From Gammaproteobacteria bacterium (lineage in GTDB: Bacteria; Pseudomonadota; Gammaproteobacteria; DSM-19610): a stretch of DNA of 42,641 nucleotides. The notes beneath the pieces are model-generated. The model was given only the letters and a program-made list of their open reading frames with translations. It did no database searches and had not been told where the DNA came from. Position 1 is the stretch's first letter. The number at the start of each line of letters is the position of its first letter. Where the stretch lies: the NCBI GenBank assembly GCA_026197075.1, contig JAPHQV010000022.1, forward strand, positions 1-42,641, given 5' to 3'. This document shows, one piece after another, positions 6,487-13,445 of this stretch. The translations under genes were made by a program, and so were the position numbers.

Positions 6487-7143
6487 ATGAATCTGCCATT
6501 TACAAGAGAACAGTTCTTTGAGGTGTTTGCCGTATACAACACGGCCGTGTGGCCGGCACCGTTCCTGCTGGGTGTTCTCGCGATTCTACTTCTGGTGCTC
6601 GTGCTTGGAATTCCTGGGAAGGCAGGCCGCGCCGTCTCTTTCGGTCTTGCGTTCCTCTGGGCGTGGTTGTCCATTGCCTATCACCTGACCTTCTTCTGGG
6701 AGGTGAACCCCGCGGCGCCCTTGTTCGCGGCGATCTCATTGGGTGCAGCCATCGCGTTCGCATGGACTGGCGGCATCAGGGGGCAATTGCAATTTGAGCG
6801 GGCTATGTCCTTCCGCGTGGTCCTTGGCCTGGCGGTGGCCCTATTCGCCCTGCTGGGATACCCGCTGATCGGTGAGTTCCTGGGGCACCGCTATCCAGCC
6901 ACGCCAACCTTCGGCCTGCCGTGCCCGACTACAATCTTTACATTCGGGCTTCTGCTCATGGCGAAGTCCAACCTGCCCAGGATCCTGGTTGTCGGACCGC
7001 TGGTCTGGGCGTTCATCGGGGCGTTCGCGGCATTTTCCTTGGGCGTCAGGCAGGATCTTGCCTTGGTTCTTATGGTGGTATTGGGACTGTACCTGCTGCT
7101 GCAAGGAATTCGTTCTGGTCACCCGGGAGGAATACAGACATGA
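6487..7143 (+). CDS. DUF6064 family membrane protein
   Basis: A 218-residue polytopic protein with about six or seven hydrophobic segments. ATG 6487 is preferred over TTG 6475 because the family begins MNLPFT.EQFFEVF, as here. The motif YNTAVWPAPF before the first membrane helix fits DUF6064, a family without known function. Its stop overlaps the start of the macro-domain gene (7140) by two to four bases, so the two are translationally coupled. The family call rests on recall of the N-terminal motif. Confidence 0.75.
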   Translation: MNLPFTREQFFEVFAVYNTAVWPAPFLLGVLAILLLVLVLGIPGKAGRAVSFGLAFLWAWLSIAYHLTFFWEVNPAAPLFAAISLGAAIAFAWTGGIRGQLQFERAMSFRVVLGLAVALFALLGYPLIGEFLGHRYPATPTFGLPCPTTIFTFGLLLMAKSNLPRILVVGPLVWAFIGAFAAFSLGVRQDLALVLMVVLGLYLLLQGIRSGHPGGIQT

Positions 7144-7676
7144 GCCAGAAAACCTTCCACAACCTCGTCATCGAATGCGTCACCGGCGACATCGTGCGCC
7201 AACCGGACATGGACGCCATCGTCAATGCCGCCAATGCCCAGTTGCGCATGGGCGGCGGCGTGGCCGGGGCCATCCACCGGGCCGCCGGGCCCGGGCTGGA
7301 GGAGGAGTGCCGCCCGCTGGCGCCCATCGAGCCCGGGCAGGCGGTGATCAGCGGCGGGCATGATCTGCCCAACCGCCATGTGATCCATTGCCTGGGGCCG
7401 GTGTATGGCCAGGACGAGCCGGCCGCGGAACTGCTGGCGGCCTGTTATCGCCACGCCCTGCAACTGGCGGAGGAGGCCGGCATCGAGAGCATCGCCTTTC
7501 CCGCCATCTCCACTGGCGCCTTCGGTTATCCCCTGGCCGAGGCGGCGCGGGTGGCGCTGTGCACCGTGATCGACGAGGCCCCGCGTCTGGCTACGGTGCG
7601 GCTGGTGCGCTTCGTACTACATGACCCGGCCGACCAGCGTGTCCATGTGGAGATTCTTGAAGGCCTCGACGCCTAG
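7140..7676 (+). CDS. Macro domain protein, likely ADP-ribose / O-acetyl-ADP-ribose hydrolase
   Basis: A 178-residue single-domain protein. ATG 7140 overlaps the previous stop and follows GGAGG. The macro fold is marked by TGDIV (15-19), NAAN (29-32), the glycine-rich GGGVAGAIHRAAG, and PAISTGAFGYP near 120-130. Together these bind the distal ribose and diphosphate of ADP-ribose. The set matches the MacroD/YmdB class, which removes mono-ADP-ribose from acidic residues or deacetylates O-acetyl-ADP-ribose. It is cytosolic. Coupling to a DUF6064 membrane protein is unusual and its meaning unknown. No ADP-ribosyltransferase is nearby. Confidence 0.9.
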   Translation: MSQKTFHNLVIECVTGDIVRQPDMDAIVNAANAQLRMGGGVAGAIHRAAGPGLEEECRPLAPIEPGQAVISGGHDLPNRHVIHCLGPVYGQDEPAAELLAACYRHALQLAEEAGIESIAFPAISTGAFGYPLAEAARVALCTVIDEAPRLATVRLVRFVLHDPADQRVHVEILEGLDA

Positions 7677-7714
7677 GGATCTCGGGTTTATCCGTCGTTC
7701 CCGTGGCTTCTTTC

Positions 7715-7782
7715 CGTCATTCCCGCGAAGGCGGGAATCCATGTTTTAAAAGACCTGGATTCCCGCCTTCGCGGGAATGACG
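7715..7782. repeat. REP-like palindrome, family A copy 2
   Basis: The arms are nearly identical to those at 5097-5167, with a different AT-rich loop. It lies between the macro-domain gene and the P-loop gene. A short extra piece of the arm (AATGACGAGAAAG) is repeated just after it around 7799-7811. Confidence 0.9.
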
Positions 7783-7852
7783 AGAAAGGAGCAGCTGCAA
7801 TGACGAGAAAGAAGCCGCGGATATGACGGATACATCAAAGGTACCTGACGCA

Positions 7853-8350
7853 ATGAAAATCATCCTTCTGGGAAATGCCGGGGCGGGGAAGAGTACTTTT
7901 TCCCGCAAGCTCATGGCGCAGGAGCAGGCCGCACGGCTTTCGCTGGATGAAGTGGCGTTCCAGGGTGGCACGGAACGGCGCGTCCTGCAGGACAGCATCC
8001 GTGATGTGCAACGTTTCATTGCGGAGCATGACAGCTGGATTATCGAGGGCTGCTATGCGGACATTATCCGGCCGGTCCTTGACCAGTGTGAGGAACTCAT
8101 TTTCCTCAATCCCGGAGTCGAGGCCTGCGTCGCGCACTGCCGGGCCAGGCCCTGGGAGCCGGAGAAATACGGCTCCCCCCAGGCGCAGGATGAAAATCTG
8201 GAGAATCTCATCGAGTGGGTGCGCGCCTACGAGACGCGCGGGGATGAGTACGGACTCCGCGCGCACCTGGCGCTCTATGAATCCTTCCAGGGGAAAAAGC
8301 GTGAGTTCAATGATGCGAGCCAATATGCCGCGCCAGGCTTGGCCCCCTAG
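7853..8350 (+). CDS. Small P-loop NTPase (adenylate/shikimate kinase-like)
   Basis: A 165-residue cytosolic protein. ATG 7853 is preferred over 7823 because the beta-strand and Walker A loop GNAGAGKST (residues 7-15) then begin at the N-terminus, as in this family, and AAAGG lies upstream. SLDEVAF gives the substrate-lid aspartate, and DSWIIEGCYAD resembles the second conserved block of FlaR-like and AAA_18-type small kinases. The C-terminal half is helical, with an arginine pair in CRARPWEPEKY. Substrate is unknown. Some relatives were called topology-modulation proteins without firm proof. Confidence 0.75.
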   Translation: MKIILLGNAGAGKSTFSRKLMAQEQAARLSLDEVAFQGGTERRVLQDSIRDVQRFIAEHDSWIIEGCYADIIRPVLDQCEELIFLNPGVEACVAHCRARPWEPEKYGSPQAQDENLENLIEWVRAYETRGDEYGLRAHLALYESFQGKKREFNDASQYAAPGLAP

Positions 8351-8390
8351 GCCAATGTCCGGCCTGTCCCGATCAGGGCACTGAAACCCC

Positions 8391-8954
8391 ATGACGGACA
8401 TCGAGGGCCGCATCATCCGCCTGCGCCCGGCGCGCGAATCAGACAGGCGTGACGTATACCAGTGGCTGACGGCATCCGATCTTACGCCGTCCATGCTGGG
8501 GCCACCACACTATCCACAGGCACAGCCGCCCACCTGGGAGGAATTCTGTGCCGATTACGGCCCACACTTCTTCGACGGGCTGACGCCCGAGATCGAGGCC
8601 TCGTACATCATCGAGCATGCAGGCGACGCGGTTGGACAGGTCAACTACGAGGTACGCGACGCCCCCGTCCGCCACGCCGAGCTGGACATCTGGTTGCGCT
8701 CCGAGGCGGATACCGGGCATGGCTACGGCCCGGACGCGCTCATGGCATTGACCGCGTACCTGTCTGCCTCGCTGGGCATACAGACGTTCCTGCTGCGTCC
8801 GTCCGCGCGCAACCGGCGTGCGATCCGCGCATACCAGAAGGCCGGCTTCGAGATCATCCCCATGACCGCGCAAGAGCAGATCAAGACCTATGGCCCTGGT
8901 GACTACGATGACACCGTCGTGCTGGTCATGGAGCGATCCGCCGGGAAAGAATGA
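8391..8954 (+). CDS. GNAT-family N-acetyltransferase
   Basis: A 187-residue single-domain enzyme that would transfer acetyl from acetyl-CoA to an amine. The N-terminus IRLRPARESDRRDVYQWL is the RimJ/RimL-type first strand and helix. The acetyl-CoA binding loop is ADTGHGYGPDAL near residue 105-117. The late motif NRRAIRAYQKAGF (about 142-154) is the conserved NxxAxxxYeKxGF block, followed by a strand ending near the C-terminus. This resembles AAC(6')-like and ribosomal-protein acetyltransferases; the substrate cannot be read. The stop overlaps the LysE start (8951) by four bases, implying co-translation. Confidence 0.88.
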   Translation: MTDIEGRIIRLRPARESDRRDVYQWLTASDLTPSMLGPPHYPQAQPPTWEEFCADYGPHFFDGLTPEIEASYIIEHAGDAVGQVNYEVRDAPVRHAELDIWLRSEADTGHGYGPDALMALTAYLSASLGIQTFLLRPSARNRRAIRAYQKAGFEIIPMTAQEQIKTYGPGDYDDTVVLVMERSAGKE

Positions 8955-9637
8955 CGCAGGATCCAACCTGGCCTCGACAGGCAGGCATGACCCAGGCAGA
9001 ATTTTTAACCACCATGGCCATCACCCTCACACCCGCCAGCATGGCGGCCCTGTTCCTTGCGATGCTCGTACTCGCGGCGGTGCCCAGTCTCAGCGTGCTG
9101 ACGGTGACGGCGCGCGCCGCGGCCCATGGCTTCGCGCATGGCGCCGCCACCACGGCGGGTGTGGTGGCGGGCGACCTGGTGTTCATCCTGCTGGCCATCT
9201 TCGGCCTGGCGCTGCTGGCCGAAACCCTGGATGAAGGCTTCCGGTTCGTGCGCTACCTGGGCGCGGCCTGGCTGCTGTACCTCGGCATCCGGCTGTGGAC
9301 GACGCGGCCACGCCTGGTGGAGGAGGGCGTGGTCAGCCGCACCTCCCTGCGCGGCAGCTTCATGGCCGGCCTGTTGCTGACTCTGGGCGACCAAAAGGCC
9401 ATCCTGTTCTACCTGGGCTTCTTTCCCGCCTTCCTCGAGTTGGATTCCCTGACCGCACTGGATGCCGGCCTGGTGGCGGCCATCGCCATCCTGGCCGTGG
9501 GCGGCGTGAAGCTGGCCTATGCCTTCGCCGCGGATCGGCTGCGCGCGCGGTCGGGTGCGCGGGTCGGGGTGGCACTGAATGGTCTCGCGGCCCTGCTGCT
9601 GATCGCGGTTGGCTTGTTTCTGCTGCTCGGCGCCTGA
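8951..9637 (+). CDS. LysE/RhtB-family amino acid exporter
   Basis: A 228-residue inner-membrane protein with about six hydrophobic segments. ATG 8951 overlaps the preceding stop and follows GGGAAAG; internal ATGs at 8987 and 9014 are plausible alternatives, since the first membrane helix starts near residue 30. VPSLSVL, then GFAHGAATTAGVVAGD in the first loop, and LGAAWLLYLGIRLW fit the family, which exports amino acids or homoserine lactones by proton exchange. A frameshifted piece of a related gene lies at 4266. Pairing with a GNAT suggests handling of a small amine, but the substrate is unknown. Confidence 0.88.
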   Translation: MTQDPTWPRQAGMTQAEFLTTMAITLTPASMAALFLAMLVLAAVPSLSVLTVTARAAAHGFAHGAATTAGVVAGDLVFILLAIFGLALLAETLDEGFRFVRYLGAAWLLYLGIRLWTTRPRLVEEGVVSRTSLRGSFMAGLLLTLGDQKAILFYLGFFPAFLELDSLTALDAGLVAAIAILAVGGVKLAYAFAADRLRARSGARVGVALNGLAALLLIAVGLFLLLGA

Positions 9638-9653
9638 TGTGCGGGAAAGGTGC

Positions 9654-9673
9654 ATGCCCGTCTGCGCGGGCAT
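9654..9673 (+). terminator. Possible hairpin terminator after LysE
   Basis: ATGCCCG and CGGGCAT pair as a seven-base stem around a six-base loop, 16 bases after the LysE stop. There is no run of T after it, so it is a weak candidate for intrinsic termination. Confidence 0.3.
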
Positions 9674-9768
9674 CGCGAATGAAGGGTCAATACAACGATT
9701 ACCTGTCCCATCGGCTTGCCTGCCACCCGGAAAATCGAATATAACTGGGCGTGTAGGAGCGCTGTTTC

Positions 9769-11298
9769 ATGGTTGTGGCGGTAAACCCGAGGGCATTTCT
9801 GCCCATGCTGTTGGTGGGCCTGGCCTATTATGCTGGTGCCTGGCTGAGTGTGCATTACACCATCACGCCGGAAGGCATTGCGATCCTGTGGCTGCCGAAT
9901 GCGATCCTGCTGCCGGCCTTTCTCCTGCTCCCGTACCGGCAATGGCCGCTGCTCGCGCTGGCGGCGCTGGTGGCCGAGATCGCTGCGGACACACCCAGCT
10001 TTCCGCTCTGGGCGGCATTTGCGTTCGGTCTGGTCAATCTCTTCGAAGTCAGCCTCGCCGCAATTCTGATCCGGCAGCGGGTCCGGACTCCCTTCGGTTT
10101 CGAGCGCTTGCGCCACGGGGCCTATTTCCTGCTGTTCGGCCCCTTGTTGGCCTCCGCGCTGGCCGCGCTGGCGGGCGCGGGCGTGTACCTGCTGCTGGGG
10201 CGCGCGGATACCCCCTACCTGACACTCTGGCTGCTGTGGTGGTTCGGCGATGCCCTGGGCCTGCTGTTGCTGACGCCCTTCATCGTGGAGGCCTGGCGCT
10301 GGCTGGAGCGGGGCATGCCCAGGTTGCGCTGGCCGGTGATGCTCGAATGTCTGCTGCTCTGGAGTGTGGTGCTCGCTCTGGGGCTTACGGTCTTCGAGCA
10401 GGGTGACGCCTCGGGCATGGACTTCTTCTTCCGGCTGGTCTGGCTGGTGCCGCTGGGGATCCTGGCGGCGCTGCGCCTCGGGATCCTGGGCGCGACGGCC
10501 ACGGTGATGCTGATTGCCGTCCTGGCGGTCTGGCAGCTGGTAGCGGGCATACACCCCTACGCCACCTCCATGCCACAGCAGGCCGTCTGGCTGACCCAGG
10601 AATACCTGGCGGTGATCGCGCTGGTATCGGTGGGGCTGGCCATTCTGCTGCGCGAGATCGCCGACCAGCGCGAGTCTCTGAAGGAAAACGAACGGACCCT
10701 GGCCGCCTACAACGAGGTGCTGGAGGAACGGGTACACACACGGACCCTGGCCCTGGAAGAGGCCAACCGGTCCCTGCGCCATGCCAACGAGCAGCTGGCC
10801 ACCATGGCCGCGACCGATGAACTCACCGGGATCGCCAATCGTCGGCATCTGCGTTCCGAGGCCCAGCGGGAACTGACGCGCCTGGGACAGGATGGGGAGA
10901 CCGCATCGGCGATCATGGTGGACCTGGACCGCTTCAAGGCCATCAATGACCAGTACGGCCACGAGGCGGGCGACCAGGTGTTGTGCTCGATACTCGAGCC
11001 CATGCGCCAATGCCTGCGGCCGCGGGACCTGGTGGGCCGCATGGGCGGCGAGGAATTCCTGATCCTGCTCACCGGGGTGGATCAGGCCGCGGCCGCCGGC
11101 ATCGCCGAACGCATTCGCGCGGCCATCGAAGTGCTGGAGATCGATTACGATGGCCGGCATATCCCGGTTACCGCCAGTTTCGGCATCGCCCAGTGGGACG
11201 GCCAGTGCGGGCTCGATGAGCTGGTCCGCCGCGCCGACGAAGCGCTCTACCGCGCCAAGGGGGCCGGCCGGAACCGCGTGGAATGTCATGGGGCTTGA
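9769..11298 (+). CDS. MASE1-GGDEF diguanylate cyclase
   Basis: A 509-residue inner-membrane enzyme making cyclic di-GMP from two GTP. Residues about 5-300 form the MASE1 sensor, with eight or so membrane helices (AILWLPNAILLPAFLLLPYR is typical). A coiled linker (about 300-345) leads to a GGDEF domain starting ATDELTGIANRRHL. The active-site loop is GGEEF (426-430), a functional variant. RPRD at 418-421, five residues earlier, is the inhibitory I-site for product feedback. Substrate-binding residues appear intact. The signal sensed by MASE1 is unknown. It ends shortly before the TetR promoter and is likely transcribed alone. Confidence 0.93.
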   Translation: MVVAVNPRAFLPMLLVGLAYYAGAWLSVHYTITPEGIAILWLPNAILLPAFLLLPYRQWPLLALAALVAEIAADTPSFPLWAAFAFGLVNLFEVSLAAILIRQRVRTPFGFERLRHGAYFLLFGPLLASALAALAGAGVYLLLGRADTPYLTLWLLWWFGDALGLLLLTPFIVEAWRWLERGMPRLRWPVMLECLLLWSVVLALGLTVFEQGDASGMDFFFRLVWLVPLGILAALRLGILGATATVMLIAVLAVWQLVAGIHPYATSMPQQAVWLTQEYLAVIALVSVGLAILLREIADQRESLKENERTLAAYNEVLEERVHTRTLALEEANRSLRHANEQLATMAATDELTGIANRRHLRSEAQRELTRLGQDGETASAIMVDLDRFKAINDQYGHEAGDQVLCSILEPMRQCLRPRDLVGRMGGEEFLILLTGVDQAAAAGIAERIRAAIEVLEIDYDGRHIPVTASFGIAQWDGQCGLDELVRRADEALYRAKGAGRNRVECHGA

Positions 11299-11323
11299 CT
11301 GGAACGAACATTCGTTCTAGTCT
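11295..11323 (+). promoter_or_regulatory. tetR promoter with operator O1
   Basis: TTGACT (11295-11300) and TAGTCT (11318-11323) are spaced by exactly 17 bases and resemble sigma-70 elements. The spacer is filled by GAACGAACATTCGTTC (11302-11317), an inverted repeat of GAACGAA around two central bases. The same operator recurs at 11976-11991, which supports autoregulation by the TetR protein encoded next. Confidence 0.72.
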
Positions 11324-11329
11324 TCAGGC

Positions 11330-11929
11330 ATGTCAGAAACCAGAGCCAGGGCCACAACCGAGCGGGGCGCCGCCGCCACCGAGCAGGTGATGCAGGCCGC
11401 CCTGCGCCTGTTCACCCGCCAGGGGTATTTCAATACCTCCATTCCGGACATCGTGCGGGAATCGGCGGTCAGCACCGGTTCCATCTACCACCGCTTCCGT
11501 GACAAGGAAGGCATCGCCAGGAGCCTGTATGACAGCCTGGTCGAGCGTATGGAGACGGCCTTTTCCGACATCGAGTCCCGGCACCAGAGCGCCCATGATC
11601 GCTGCCGTGCGGTCATTGCCTTGCTGTTCCGGCTGACCGAGGAAGAGCCGGAACTGATGCGGTTCATGCTGTTTTCCCGCCACCGCGAGTTCATTCCGGA
11701 ACTGGCCCCGGTCTGTTCCTCGCGCCCCTTCGTGCAGATGCGCGAAATGGTCCGCGCGGGGATGGCCGCGGGTGAGATCAGGACCCTGGAGCCGATCGTG
11801 GCGGCCGCGTCGGTGTTCGGCGGTGCCTTGCGCCTGATTCAGCTGCGCCTGGACGGGATACTCGACAAGCCTCTTCCGGACTACCTGGAGGAAATCTGGG
11901 CCTGTGCCTGGAGGTCGGTCGCGGAGTAA
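11330..11929 (+). CDS. TetR/AcrR-family transcriptional regulator
   Basis: A 199-residue repressor-type protein. Residues about 17-63 form the TetR helix-turn-helix: LFTRQGYFNTSIPDIV, then SAVSTGSIYHRFRDKEGI. The helical C-terminal domain would bind an unknown ligand. The start ATG lies seven bases after the putative -10 element, so the leader is very short. Identical operators before this gene and before the DsrE gene (12005) indicate it controls itself and the DsrE-TusA pair. The C-terminal region has two cysteines (about 127 and 192) that might sense sulfur species; that is speculation. Confidence 0.92.
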   Translation: MSETRARATTERGAAATEQVMQAALRLFTRQGYFNTSIPDIVRESAVSTGSIYHRFRDKEGIARSLYDSLVERMETAFSDIESRHQSAHDRCRAVIALLFRLTEEEPELMRFMLFSRHREFIPELAPVCSSRPFVQMREMVRAGMAAGEIRTLEPIVAAASVFGGALRLIQLRLDGILDKPLPDYLEEIWACAWRSVAE

Positions 11930-11936
11930 GGCTTCC

Positions 11937-11963
11937 CCCGGACCCGCGGCCGGCATTTTTTTT
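11937..11963 (+). terminator. Possible intrinsic terminator of tetR
   Basis: A GC-rich stretch with CCGG repeats on both sides of ACCCGCGG is followed by eight T residues (11956-11963), just after the tetR stop. The stem is imperfect, but the T run fits an intrinsic terminator. If real, the DsrE gene needs its own promoter, consistent with the second operator. Confidence 0.4.
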
Positions 11964-11975
11964 GACCAACAAATA

Positions 11976-11991
11976 GAACGAATGTTCGTTC
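11976..11991 (+). promoter_or_regulatory. TetR operator O2 before dsrE-tusA
   Basis: GAACGAATGTTCGTTC is the exact reverse complement of the operator at 11302-11317, flanked here by one more matching base on each side. It ends three bases before the AGGAGG site of the DsrE gene. A repressor bound here would block transcription; a TTGACC at 11962-11967 may be the -35 element, but I see no good -10. Confidence 0.75.
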
Positions 11992-12004
11992 TAAGGAGGA
12001 GATG

Positions 12005-12421
12005 ATGAAGTCCCTGGCAATCGTGGTACGTGATGATGGGTACGACAAGCTGCTCACCCCCCTGGCCTTCGCCTATCTGCAGGGCGCCGAAGGGACCCAG
12101 GTGGATATGCTGTTCGTCAACTGGGCGGTGCTGGCGTTGACCGAGGAGGGCGCCCACCAGCAATGCATCCAGGGCGAGCATGCCGACCGGGATGCCTGGG
12201 TGCGGGAGCGGGTGGGCAAGGCCGGCCTGCCGGAGGACATCTACGACGTGATCAAGGCCCTCAAGGCCACCGGCAACGTCAATTTCTATGCCTGCAGTCT
12301 CGCGGCCGGGATCTTCGGGGTGGATCAGGACAACCTGATCCCGGAGGCATCCGGCATCGTCGGTGCCTCCTGGTTCCTGAATGACAAAGCGGCGCACGCC
12401 GAACACTGCCAATACTTTTAA
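12005..12421 (+). CDS. DsrE-family sulfur-transfer protein (cytosolic)
   Basis: A 138-residue protein of the DsrE/DsrF fold. ATG 12005 is preferred to ATG 12002, because AGGAGG (11994-11999) then has a five-base spacing. The N-terminal strand is LAIVVRDDGYDKLLTPLAFA. The conserved cysteine is C97 in FYACSLAAGI, matching the position of the persulfide-carrying Cys in DsrE2/DsrE3-like proteins. C54 and C135 are extra. Unlike membrane DsrE2 it has no hydrophobic helices. Such proteins pass sulfane sulfur with TusA in sulfur oxidation. The TusA gene follows 11 bases later, so the two form an operon under the TetR operator. Confidence 0.85.
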   Translation: MKSLAIVVRDDGYDKLLTPLAFAYLQGAEGTQVDMLFVNWAVLALTEEGAHQQCIQGEHADRDAWVRERVGKAGLPEDIYDVIKALKATGNVNFYACSLAAGIFGVDQDNLIPEASGIVGASWFLNDKAAHAEHCQYF

Positions 12422-12432
12422 GGAGTCGAGTC

Positions 12433-12669
12433 ATGAACAAGCTTACCGTTACCCGCCAATTGGACACCTCCGGCAAGTGTTGCCCCATGCCGATCGTCGA
12501 AACCAATGTGGCCATGAAAACGATCCATTCCGGCGAAGTGCTGGAAATCGTGGCAACCGATCCCGGCACCCGGACGGATATCCCTTCCTGGTGTGAACGT
12601 ACCGGGAATATTCTGGTCGACACGGATGAAACCGATGGGGTGTTGCATTACTACGTGCGCAAGAGCTGA
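12433..12669 (+). CDS. TusA-family sulfurtransferase
   Basis: A 78-residue protein of normal TusA size. C17-P-M-P20 is the CPxP motif whose cysteine carries a persulfide. It is preceded by a second cysteine, C16, giving an unusual CC pair. The rest follows the family (LEIVATDPGTRTDIPSWCERTG), including the C-terminal DP and a further Cys. AAGGAG lies over the DsrE stop, seven bases before this ATG. Housekeeping TusA serves tRNA thiolation. The linkage to DsrE and a TetR regulator instead suggests a role in dissimilatory or detoxifying sulfane-sulfur transfer, by analogy with rhd-tusA-dsrE clusters of sulfur oxidisers. Confidence 0.92.
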   Translation: MNKLTVTRQLDTSGKCCPMPIVETNVAMKTIHSGEVLEIVATDPGTRTDIPSWCERTGNILVDTDETDGVLHYYVRKS

Positions 12670-12708
12670 ATACAGGCCGGGAATTTTTTAAGGAACTTCC
12701 GATTTAGC

Positions 12709-12777
12709 CGTCATGCCCGCGAAGGCGGGCATCCATGCTTCCAAGTCTTCTGGATTCCGGCCTTCGCCGGAATGACG
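12709..12777. repeat. REP-like palindrome, family A copy 3 (diverged)
   Basis: The arms are CGTCATGCCCGCGAAGGCGG and a partly matched return arm ending GAATGACG. The two arms come from differing versions of the family A arm, so pairing has mismatches. It lies between the TusA gene and the periplasmic DsrE-like gene. Confidence 0.85.
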
Positions 12778-12816
12778 AAAAAAGGATTGATCAGAGGCCC
12801 CTAAGGAGTCATGAAC

Positions 12817-13311
12817 ATGAAAATCCGTCTGAACGCCATTCTGGCGCTGATAATGCTGCTGTGTTCCCTTTCCGTGGCAGCAGCCGAAATCCATGATGCC
12901 GCGGCCCTGGGGGATCTCAAGCAGGGCAAGGGTGTGTTCCTGGTGGATATCGGTGAGCCGGGAAAGCTGGCCTTCTACCTGAAGGTGATCGAGGGTACCT
13001 ACCAGGGAATGAAGGATCAGGGCGTAACGCCGGATTTCATCCTGGTGTACATCGGCCCCAGCGTGAAATATCTCTCCACGAAACCCGATGAAGACCTGAT
13101 GTTCGAACACAATGATGCGCTGCAGAGCATTGCCGAACGTGTCGCCGCACTGGGTGAGCTCGGCGTGCGCCAGGAGATCTGTGCCGTCGCCACCCGGGCG
13201 TTCGCCATTGATAACGGCGCATTGTTGCCGGCCCTGACCCTGGTGGGTGACGGGTTCATCTCGCTGATCGGCTGGCAGGCCCAGGGGTATCACCTGGTGC
13301 CGGTGTTCTAG
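12817..13311 (+). CDS. Periplasmic DsrE-like protein
   Basis: A 164-residue exported protein. The third in-frame codon pair is ATG 12817, eight bases from AAGGAG (12803-12808); ATG 12811 is too close. Residues 1-23 form a signal peptide (ALIMLLCSLSVAAA-E). The mature part has the DsrE-like fold seen in periplasmic family members: KLAFYLKVIEGTYQGM, ILVYIGPSVK, then C122 within RQEICAVATRAF and the ending LTLVGDGFISLIGWQAQGY. C122 is the only mature cysteine and a candidate sulfur carrier. Presence beside the TusA operon suggests sulfur metabolism outside the cytoplasm. It has no operator of the TetR type and is separated by a REP element. Confidence 0.82.
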   Translation: MKIRLNAILALIMLLCSLSVAAAEIHDAAALGDLKQGKGVFLVDIGEPGKLAFYLKVIEGTYQGMKDQGVTPDFILVYIGPSVKYLSTKPDEDLMFEHNDALQSIAERVAALGELGVRQEICAVATRAFAIDNGALLPALTLVGDGFISLIGWQAQGYHLVPVF

Positions 13312-13400
13312 GATAGGGGCGCCCGATGTTCAGTGCGTGGGCGCGAATGAACCAGGAACCCTCTGATTAATCCACATTACGTCATCCCGGCGCATACCCT

Positions 13401-13428
13401 CGTCATCCCGGCGCATGCCGGGATGACG
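13401..13428. terminator. Perfect palindrome between converging genes
   Basis: CGTCATCCCGGC pairs perfectly with GCCGGGATGACG around a GCAT loop. A single extra arm copy (CGTCATCCCGGCGCAT) lies just before, at 13380. It sits between two converging genes and could stop transcription both ways, but has no T run. It is probably a truncated relative of the family A palindromes. Confidence 0.5.
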
Positions 13429-13445
13429 GGTTGATCGGCGATTCC

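Noticed and set aside
9517-11289. 590-codon minus-strand frame opposite the diguanylate cyclase
   Set aside because: Antisense to a clear MASE1-GGDEF gene; glutamine- and histidine-rich product typical of GC-rich shadows.
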